Below, in pieces: positions 30,735 to 37,227 of a DNA stretch of 46,790 nt. Position 1 is the stretch's first letter. The number at the start of each line of letters is the position of its first letter. The stretch lies in NCBI GenBank assembly GCA_958403395.1, contig CATXXF010000012.1:1-46790 (forward strand), given 5' to 3'. This DNA is from an uncultured Collinsella sp. Lineage in GTDB: Bacteria; Actinomycetota; Coriobacteriia; Coriobacteriales; Coriobacteriaceae. A program made the position numbers and the translations under genes. Below the pieces are notes generated by a model, which had not been told where the DNA came from, did not search any database, and saw nothing but the letters and a program-made list of their open reading frames with translations.

Positions 30735-32342
30735 ATGGGATCTGATGTGAAGATCGCACGCGCGTTGATCTCGGTTACCGATAAGACGGGCGTCGTCGAT
30801 TTCGCACGGACGCTGGTTGACGACTTTGGCGTCGAGATCATCTCTACGGGCGGCACGGCTCGTGCCATCGAGGACGCGGGCATTCCCGTAACCCCCATCG
30901 AGGAGTTCACGGGCTATCCCGAGATGATGGACGGCCGCGTTAAGACCCTGCACCCCAAGGTTCATGGCGCGCTGCTGGCCCGTCGCGATTCCGAGCAGCA
31001 CATGCAGGAGGCGGCTCAGCACGGCATTAAGTTGATCGACCTGGTCGTCGTCAACCTGTACGAGTTCGAGAAGACCGTTGCCAACCCCGAGGTCACCTTC
31101 GCGGACGCTATCGAGCACATCGACATCGGTGGCCCCTCTATGCTGCGCTCTGCTGCCAAGAACGCCGCGAGCGTTACCGTCATCTCCGACCCGGCCGACT
31201 ATGATGCCGTCCTGGCCGAGATGCACGAGACCGGTGGCTGCACCACGCTTTCCACCCGTCGTCGCCTGCAGGTGAAGGTCTACCAGACCACCGCCGCCTA
31301 CGACACGGCTATCTCCCGTTGGCTTGCCGCCCAGGCAAGCGACGTGGCGGACACCTCTGCCAAGCTCGAGATTTCGCTGGAGAAGGTCGACGACCTGCGC
31401 TATGGCGAGAATCCTCAGCAGAAGGCTACGGTCTACCGCTTTGCCGAGGGCTGCGAGAACACCGCGAGCTCGCAGTTCCCGCTCGTTGGCTCCGAGCAGA
31501 TCCAGGGCAAGCCGCTCAGCTACAACAACTATCTGGATGCCGATGCCGCTTGGAACCTGGTCCGCGAGTTCGACGAGCCGGCCTGCGTGATCCTCAAGCA
31601 CCAGAACCCTTGCGGTTCTGCTGTTGCCGAGGACATCACGGCTGCCTACGACCGCGCCTTCGCCTGCGATCCCAAGAGCGCCTTTGGCGGCATCATCGCC
31701 TGCAACCGCGAGGTTCCCTATGAGCTGGTCGAGCACTTTGCCGATCAGAACAAGCAGTTCGTCGAGGTTATCATCGCCCCGAGCTACACTGCCGAGGCGC
31801 TCGAGCGCATGGCCAAGCGCCCCAACTTGCGCGTGCTGGCCACCGGCGGCGTGGACCACGGCGCCCAGGTGGAGCTGCGCTCCGTCGACGGCGGCATGCT
31901 GGTGCAGGAGGTCGACCACGTGACCGAGGATCCCGCGACCTTTACGTTCCCCACCGACCGCAAGCCCACCGACGCCGAGATGGCCGAGCTCGAGTTTGCC
32001 TGGAAGGTCTGCAAGGGCGTCAAGTCCAACGCCATCCTGGTTTCCAAGGGCAAGGCCGGCATTGGCATGGGCCCGGGTCAGCCTAACCGCGTTGACTCCG
32101 CACTGCTTGCCTGCGAGCGTGCCGAGGACTTCTGCGAGCGTGAGGGCGTGGAGAAGGGCGGCTTTGCCTGCGCAAGCGACGCATTCTTCCCGTTCCGCGA
32201 CAACGTCGACGTGCTTGCCGCGCACGGCGTGACCTGCATCATCCAGCCCGGCGGCTCCAAGCGCGACGACGAGAGCATCCAGGCCTGCAACGAGCATGGT
32301 ATTGCGATGGTGTTTACGGGCGCCCGCCACTTTAGGCACTAA
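30735..32342 (+). CDS. purH: Bifunctional AICAR transformylase / IMP cyclohydrolase
   Basis: 535 residues; the last two steps of purine synthesis. The N-terminal IMP cyclohydrolase (1-200, MGS-like) shows ALISVTDKTGV, STGGTAR, EMMDGRVKTLHPKVHGALLARR and IDIGGPSMLRSAAKN. The transformylase half has LRYGENPQQKA near 218, SYNNYLDADAA, the Lys-His catalytic pair in LKHQNPCG near 287-294, FGGIIACN and a C-terminal GGSKRDDESI. ACAGGAGGA precedes the ATG. AICAR from the HisF reaction in this window is one of its substrates. Confidence 0.97.
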   Translation: MGSDVKIARALISVTDKTGVVDFARTLVDDFGVEIISTGGTARAIEDAGIPVTPIEEFTGYPEMMDGRVKTLHPKVHGALLARRDSEQHMQEAAQHGIKLIDLVVVNLYEFEKTVANPEVTFADAIEHIDIGGPSMLRSAAKNAASVTVISDPADYDAVLAEMHETGGCTTLSTRRRLQVKVYQTTAAYDTAISRWLAAQASDVADTSAKLEISLEKVDDLRYGENPQQKATVYRFAEGCENTASSQFPLVGSEQIQGKPLSYNNYLDADAAWNLVREFDEPACVILKHQNPCGSAVAEDITAAYDRAFACDPKSAFGGIIACNREVPYELVEHFADQNKQFVEVIIAPSYTAEALERMAKRPNLRVLATGGVDHGAQVELRSVDGGMLVQEVDHVTEDPATFTFPTDRKPTDAEMAELEFAWKVCKGVKSNAILVSKGKAGIGMGPGQPNRVDSALLACERAEDFCEREGVEKGGFACASDAFFPFRDNVDVLAAHGVTCIIQPGGSKRDDESIQACNEHGIAMVFTGARHFRH

Positions 32343-32371
32343 GTTTCGCCCCGGGACAAAATAATCTCTGC

Positions 32372-32408
32372 AAAAGACGGTCGCTCCGTTTGGAGGGCCG
32401 TCTTTTTG
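32372..32408 (+). terminator. Intrinsic terminator after purH
   Basis: AAAAGACGG (32372-32380) pairs with CCGTCTTTT (32398-32406), with a small CTCCGTTTGGAG hairpin in the loop and a T-run in the 3' arm. Confidence 0.88.
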
Positions 32409-32447
32409 GTATAAGAGGACGGAATGACTAACACGAAAGGTACAACC

Positions 32448-33155
32448 ATGCCCCAGATTGATGATGCCGAGCTGTTTGGCAATGCCGAGGATCAGCGTGC
32501 GTACGAGGACTTTTGCGCCAATCAGGAGGCGGTCGAGAAGTTTACGCTCGACAAGCCCGCGCTTGTCTGCCGTTGGCGCATGTCCAACAAAAAGGTGCCC
32601 ATGCTCAACCGCCACATTCGCGCACTGTCCGAGCGCCTGGTGCAGGGCGAGCCGCTTACCCATAACATGCTCAGCTGGGCCAAGCAGCACGTTGAGTGGT
32701 CGCTTGCCGAGGGCGATTACACTGCGCACGACGGCGTGCTCATGCTGGTGATCGATGTCAACGGCAATGCCGCCATGACGGTGGGGGAGTACGAGCCGCT
32801 GGCTGACACCTCGGCCAAGGCGCTGCGTGCCCGCTCCGCCGAGGCCCGCTCCGAGGCCGACGAGACCGGCGTGGCGCCTGAGCTGCTCGCTGCCGTCAAC
32901 GACGGTGAGCTGGCCTTTGTGGCGCCGGAGGACGAGTGCCTGTGCGGCACGGCGACGCTCATTGAGCAGCTGGCCCAGACCAAGGGCATCCCGGTCACGC
33001 GCGTAGATATTCCCGCGCAGCTCAAGGGTGCCCTGTTCCTGGTGAGCGACGAGCACGGTGTGGTTGCCGCCGCCGACTCCGACGCCGCCGACTCCGACGC
33101 CGCCACGGTCGCCTTCTTCGCCGAAGGCTACGAAAAGCTCCGTGCCCGCCGCTAA
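32448..33155 (+). CDS. Unknown cytoplasmic protein, 235 aa
   Basis: No named family recognised. Mostly polar and acidic, with no signal peptide or membrane helix. Features: Glu/Asp-rich start DDAELFGNAEDQRAYEDF; RHIRALSERLVQGEPLTHNMLSWAKQHVEWSL near 60-91; a hydrophobic strand DGVLMLVIDVNGNAAMTV; a possible beta-rich C-terminal part with FVAPEDECLCGTATLIEQLAQ; and a short ADSDAADSDAA duplication near 212. The ATG at 32448 follows GAAAGG; an ATG at 32424 has GAGGA and is a possible longer start. Codon use matches the host, so it is likely a genuine lineage-specific gene. Confidence 0.68.
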   Translation: MPQIDDAELFGNAEDQRAYEDFCANQEAVEKFTLDKPALVCRWRMSNKKVPMLNRHIRALSERLVQGEPLTHNMLSWAKQHVEWSLAEGDYTAHDGVLMLVIDVNGNAAMTVGEYEPLADTSAKALRARSAEARSEADETGVAPELLAAVNDGELAFVAPEDECLCGTATLIEQLAQTKGIPVTRVDIPAQLKGALFLVSDEHGVVAAADSDAADSDAATVAFFAEGYEKLRARR

Positions 33156-33338
33156 ATGATGTTTCTGGGACGGGGATTAAAGAATCATTTTGGTCCCCGC
33201 CACCGCTGCGAGTGCGAGGCGGACAAAACGGCCCCGCTCGCGAACAGTTCTGTCACCTGGCACCGCGCGAGGCGTGTACTCGCGACGCTGTGGGCATAAT
33301 GGTGTGAAAGGTGCAAGTTACGCGAAATGGGAGGACAC

Positions 33339-34010
33339 ATGGCGCTGATCTATGTCGTTGAGGACGACGAGCCCATTCGTCGTGAGCTTATCGACATCCT
33401 TGCCCGCGCCGGTTTTGAGGTTGAGGCATGCGAATCGTTTGAGCATGTCTCGCGCGATATTCTCGCCGCCGCGCCCGACCTGGTGCTGCTCGACCTCACG
33501 CTTCCCGTCAAGGACGGCCAGCATATCTGCCACGAGGTTCGCCGCGAATCCGAGGTCCCCATCATCGTCCTCACGTCGCGCACGACCGAGAACGACGAGG
33601 TCATGGCCATGACGCTCGGCGCGGACGACTTTGTTCCCAAGCCCTATAGCGCCCGTGTGCTCGTGGCACGCATCAATGCCTTGCTGCGTCGCACCGCGGC
33701 GGCGGGCGAGCGCAGCACGCTCGTCCACAAGGGACTGGAGATTGACCTCGCACGCTCCATGGTCACCAACACGCAAACGGGCACCAGCACCGAGCTCACC
33801 AAAAACGAGCTGCGTATCCTCTCGCTGCTTCTGAGCCGCGCGGGCAAGATCGTTTCGCGCTCGGCCATCATGCAGGACCTGTGGGACTCCGACGCCTTTG
33901 TGGACGACAATACGCTCACCGTCAACATCAACCGCCTGCGTACCACGCTCGAAAAAATCGGCATCAAGGGGTATTTGACCACGCATCGCGGCCAGGGCTA
34001 TTCGGTCTAG
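33339..34010 (+). CDS. Response regulator, OmpR family (BceR/VirR-like)
   Basis: 223 residues. Receiver: VVEDDEPIRRELIDIL, the phospho-Asp in VLLDLTLPVKDGQ near 48-60, and Lys in FVPKPYSARVL near 99-109. The winged-helix domain has LTKNELRILSLLLSRAGKIVSR, and LTVNINRLRTTLEKIG near the end. GGGAGGAC precedes the ATG at 33339. The kinase begins nine bases after the stop. Upstream, GGGCATAATGG (33292-33302) looks like the -10 region also seen before eno. Confidence 0.92.
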   Translation: MALIYVVEDDEPIRRELIDILARAGFEVEACESFEHVSRDILAAAPDLVLLDLTLPVKDGQHICHEVRRESEVPIIVLTSRTTENDEVMAMTLGADDFVPKPYSARVLVARINALLRRTAAAGERSTLVHKGLEIDLARSMVTNTQTGTSTELTKNELRILSLLLSRAGKIVSRSAIMQDLWDSDAFVDDNTLTVNINRLRTTLEKIGIKGYLTTHRGQGYSV

Positions 34011-34019
34011 GGGCCGGCT

Positions 34020-35063
34020 ATGTCGTTTGGCAAGTTCTTTAAAGATGCGCTGCTTCCCGTCGCCGTGTGGACGTGCGGCGTGCTGCTGAGCTGCTTTGTG
34101 CTGACGGTCGCCGGCGCACCCGTTTCCATCGTGGTCGTGGCGGTTGGCGTGTCCTTCATCTTTGGCATGCTCGGCATCGTGATCGAGTACGCGCGCCGTC
34201 GTCGTTTTCTGCGCCAGCTGGAGCGTGCGGCCGAGGAGCTCGAGAGTCCCGCATGGGTGCAGGAGATGGTGCAATGCCCGACCTATGCCGAGGGCGAGCT
34301 CGAGTACGAGGTCTTGCGCCGGGTGGGCAAAGCCGCTTGCGACGAGGTTGCCGAAGGCCGCCGTCAGACCGATGACTATCGCGACTATATCGAGAGCTGG
34401 GTCCATGAGGCCAAGCTGCCCCTGGCGGCGGCTCATCTGATTTTGGAAAACCTGGACGGTAGCGAAGACGACCTGTCGCGCGTGGACGATCTGGCACGCG
34501 AGCTTGCCCGCGTGGAGCGCTATATCGACCAAGCTCTGTACTATGCGCGCTCGGAAGTCGTGGAGCGCGACTACCTGATTCGCCGCTGGGATCTCAAGAC
34601 CTTGGTGACGGGCGCGATTAAAGCCAACGCGCGCGAGCTTATCGCGGCGCACGTGGCTCCGGTGTGCGAGAACCTCGACTTTGAGGTCTTTACCGACGAG
34701 AAATGGCTCGAGTTTATTCTGGGCCAGCTCATTCAGAACAGCATTAAATATGCGCGTGAGGACGGCGCAAAGATCGTGTTTTCGGGTGCGTTGCTGGACG
34801 AGGGTCTGGCGAGCGAGCGCATCGAGCTTACCGTCGCGGACAACGGCTGCGGCGTGTGCGCGGCAGACCTGCCGCGCGGGTTCGAGAAGGGCTTTACCGG
34901 CGACAACGGCCGCACCACCAAGCGTGCAACGGGCATCGGTCTCTATCTGGTGGCGCGCCTGTGCTCCAAGATGGGCATCGACGTCACCGCAGCATCCGAC
35001 TCCGGCAAAGGCTTTGTCGTCACGTTTGCCTTCTCAACCAACAAGTTTCAATACTTCGAGTAA
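34020..35063 (+). CDS. Intramembrane-sensing histidine kinase (BceS-like)
   Basis: 347 residues. Two adjacent membrane helices (about 12-32 and 36-56) are joined by only a few residues, so there is almost no extracellular sensor, as in BceS/intramembrane-sensing kinases. The H-box is YIESWVHEAKLPLAAAHL near 121-138, with the W-V-H-E-A-K-L-P pattern of that group. N-box LGQLIQNSIKYARE, G1 ADNGCGV and a G2-like KRATGIGLYLVARLC follow. These kinases usually respond through an ABC transporter to cell-wall antibiotics, but no BceAB-like transporter lies next to it. It ends at a strong terminator. Confidence 0.88.
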   Translation: MSFGKFFKDALLPVAVWTCGVLLSCFVLTVAGAPVSIVVVAVGVSFIFGMLGIVIEYARRRRFLRQLERAAEELESPAWVQEMVQCPTYAEGELEYEVLRRVGKAACDEVAEGRRQTDDYRDYIESWVHEAKLPLAAAHLILENLDGSEDDLSRVDDLARELARVERYIDQALYYARSEVVERDYLIRRWDLKTLVTGAIKANARELIAAHVAPVCENLDFEVFTDEKWLEFILGQLIQNSIKYAREDGAKIVFSGALLDEGLASERIELTVADNGCGVCAADLPRGFEKGFTGDNGRTTKRATGIGLYLVARLCSKMGIDVTAASDSGKGFVVTFAFSTNKFQYFE

Positions 35064-35094
35064 CGCACACGGCAGATGTCCGCCTCGAACAAAA

Positions 35095-35128
35095 CGTGCC
35101 GCCCCAAACGGGGCGGCACGCTATTTTT
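35095..35128 (+). terminator. Strong terminator after BceS-like kinase gene
   Basis: CGTGCCGCCCC (35095-35105) and GGGGCGGCACG (35110-35120) form an 11-bp perfect stem with AAAC loop, followed by CTATTTTT. Confidence 0.92.
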
Positions 35129-35161
35129 CAATCAGACAACTCGCTGAAGTACGGTGACGAA

Positions 35162-35252
35162 GGCGCAAGGCCGGGAGGGGTTATCAAAGCCGACATCCCG
35201 CAGCCGCGAAGCGGCGAGGACGTCGGCGTGATAACCCCGCAGGCCTTGCGCC
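35162..35252. repeat. Long nested palindrome between kinase and usp genes
   Basis: Three stacked stems: GGCGCAAGGCC (35162-35172) / GGCCTTGCGCC (35242-35252); GGGGTTATCA (35177-35186) / TGATAACCCC (35229-35238); GCCGAC (35189-35194) / GTCGGC (35222-35227). A central GCCGC-GAA-GCGGC hairpin (35203-35215) closes it. It ends close to the usp stop codon. Confidence 0.85.
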
Positions 35253-35265
35253 GGCGGGAAGGAAC

Positions 35266-35703
35266 CTACTTCACGACCAGAATGTCGCAGTCCGTATTGC
35301 GTAGCAGGAACGTCGAAATCGAGCCCAGGAGCGCATACTTGATCGAGGACAGGCCGCGTGCGCCGCAGAGCACCAGGTCGGGCTTAACCACGTCGAGCAT
35401 CTCGTCCTTGAGCGTCTCGCGAATGCGGCCGGCGCGAATCATGACCTCGACCTCGGGAATGTCGGGATTGGCCTTGGCCTCTTCGAGCTGCTTGGCGATG
35501 GAGTTCTTAAATGCCTCCTCTAGGCCGTTGACCAGATCGACCGGATAGGAACCGGCGCTCTCGAGCGCCGTGGAATCGATAACGTGGCCGATAATCAGCT
35601 TGGCGCCGTTGTTCGCGGCGACCTTGATGGCGCGTGCGAGCACAAAATCCTGCTGCTCAGTACCGTCGAGTGAAACAAATACCTTGGTGTAGCCCTCGTT
35701 CAT
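35266..35703 (-). CDS. Universal stress protein (UspA family)
   Basis: 145 residues, single Usp domain. KVFVSLDGTEQQDFVLARAIKVA near 7-29 begins the alpha/beta fold and LIIGHVID follows. The ATP-binding motif appears as LVLCGARGLSSIKYALLGSISTFLL near 110-134 (G-x2-G-x9-G-S/T type, somewhat degenerate). VLRNTDCDILVVK closes it, with an extra L-RNTD. AAGGAGG lies before the ATG. It is divergent from uppP. Confidence 0.88.
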   Translation of the reverse strand: MNEGYTKVFVSLDGTEQQDFVLARAIKVAANNGAKLIIGHVIDSTALESAGSYPVDLVNGLEEAFKNSIAKQLEEAKANPDIPEVEVMIRAGRIRETLKDEMLDVVKPDLVLCGARGLSSIKYALLGSISTFLLRNTDCDILVVK

Positions 35704-35951
35704 GGTTTCCTCCTTGGTCTATCGCACGGGCGCGGGGCTCGTGCGTCGGGCGGGCGCGGGCGCGTTGGCCGCCGGACACTTTATCTTGTTGCAGTTATAC
35801 CCAAGGATTTCGGTTTGACCGCTCGCAATTCTGTGAACGGACGAGTTTTTTGGTAAGGGTAGGCGCAGGCGCGCCGCCAACGGCTGATAATGGGACATCG
35901 CCCGCACCGTCCGCAGAACAATATCGGCGGGTGTCTAACGAGGGGGTCCCT

Positions 35952-36932
35952 TTGGATATTATCGAGCTTCTAAAATCTGCCTTCATGGGCCTGGTCGAGG
36001 GCATCACCGAATGGCTGCCTGTTTCGTCGACCGGTCACATGATCTTGGTGGACGAGTTCGTCAAGATGAACGTGAGCGAGACGTTCTGGAATATGTTCCT
36101 GGTCGTGATTCAGCTCGGGGCCATTCTGGCCGTCTGTGTGCTGTTCTTCCATGAGCTCAATCCGTTCTCGCCCAGCAAGGGCAAGGAGGGCCGTCGCGAC
36201 ACCTGGGTGCTGTGGGGCAAGATTGTGCTCGGCTGCATTCCCGCCGCGGCGATCGGTCTGCCGCTCAACGACTGGATGGAGGAGCATTTCTACAATGCTC
36301 CCGTCGTGGCGCTGGCGCTTATTGTGTACGGCGTGCTGTTTATCGCGATCGAGAACTGGCGCGCGAGCAAGCGCGAGGAAATGGCCGTTGCCGGTTCGTT
36401 TGGTTCGCGTGCTGTGGTGTCGGGTGGACGTCCCGCCGGTGCGCACTTTGCGGCGCCCGCCGCGGCTACCGCTGAGGATGAGGACGATGACGAGAATCTG
36501 GACTTTGGTTCCATCACCACGCTCGAGGACCTGAGCTGGAAGACCGCCCTGGGCATCGGATGCTTCCAGGTGCTTTCGCTGATTCCGGGCACGTCGCGCT
36601 CCGGTTCCACCATCATCGGCGGCCTGCTTTTGGGCTGCACGCGTTCGGTGGCGTCCAAGTTTACGTTCTTCCTGGCCATCCCTGTCATGTTTGGCGCGAG
36701 TGCGCTCAAGCTGGTCAAGTACTTCATCAAGGGCGGTACGTTCGGTGCCAACGAGGTCGCCATCCTGGGCGTGGGCTGCGTTGTGGCCTTTGTGGTTTCG
36801 CTCATCGCTATCAAGTGGCTTATGGGCTTCGTCCGCCGTCACGACTTCAAGTGCTTCGGCGTCTACCGCATCATTCTGGGCATCGTGGTGCTTGCGTACT
36901 TCTTCGTCTTGGAGCCTATGCTCGGCCTGTAG
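35952..36932 (+). CDS. uppP: Undecaprenyl-diphosphatase UppP (BacA)
   Basis: 326 residues; polytopic membrane enzyme that recycles undecaprenyl-PP for wall synthesis; also a bacitracin resistance determinant. Signature GLVEGITEWLPVSSTGHMIL near 12-31 is intact, and the second motif SLIPGTSRSGSTIIGGLLLG near 208-227 is present. Between them, near residues 140-185, is a hydrophilic Ala/Gly/Asp/Glu-rich insert (including DEDDDENLD) not found in short UppPs. The start is TTG at 35952 with GAGGGGG before it; the GTG at 35931 lies upstream of that Shine-Dalgarno and is less likely. A BceRS-like system just upstream makes a cell-envelope neighbourhood. Confidence 0.9.
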   Translation: MDIIELLKSAFMGLVEGITEWLPVSSTGHMILVDEFVKMNVSETFWNMFLVVIQLGAILAVCVLFFHELNPFSPSKGKEGRRDTWVLWGKIVLGCIPAAAIGLPLNDWMEEHFYNAPVVALALIVYGVLFIAIENWRASKREEMAVAGSFGSRAVVSGGRPAGAHFAAPAAATAEDEDDDENLDFGSITTLEDLSWKTALGIGCFQVLSLIPGTSRSGSTIIGGLLLGCTRSVASKFTFFLAIPVMFGASALKLVKYFIKGGTFGANEVAILGVGCVVAFVVSLIAIKWLMGFVRRHDFKCFGVYRIILGIVVLAYFFVLEPMLGL

Positions 36933-36947
36933 CTTGGTTGACGCTGC

Positions 36948-37047
36948 GCGGCGGCCAGAACGACAACTTGTCATTCAAAGAGGGTGGCATGACCAAAAGG
37001 TCTATGCCGCCCTCTTTTCATGCCAATTTGTTCGTTCTGGCCGCCGC
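36948..37047. repeat. Nested palindrome: 16-bp outer arms around the uppP terminator
   Basis: Outer arms GCGGCGGCCAGAACGA (36948-36963) / TCGTTCTGGCCGCCGC (37032-37047) are perfect. Inside, AAAGAGGGTGGCAT (36977-36990) / ATGCCGCCCTCTTT (37004-37017) form a 14-bp stem with one G-U pair, then TTCA. The inner stem alone is a convincing terminator for uppP. Confidence 0.88.
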
Positions 37048-37227
37048 TCGCTGCCGTTGCCGTGACATCGGTGGCTCCATTGCACCAAATCCGCTGGGGC
37101 GGGCCTGACGGTGGCGCACGGAGTCGTGGTGTGATTTGCGTCGGTGTCCGCGCGGCTCGGTATACTGGTACGGCTCAAACTATGGCGCCGCCCGCAGGCG
37201 CGCCGTCCGTCAGATGAGGAGTCGCCC

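Noticed and set aside
30690..33056. Minus-strand open frame of 788 codons opposite purH
   Set aside because: Antisense shadow of purH and the following gene, running through the purH terminator.
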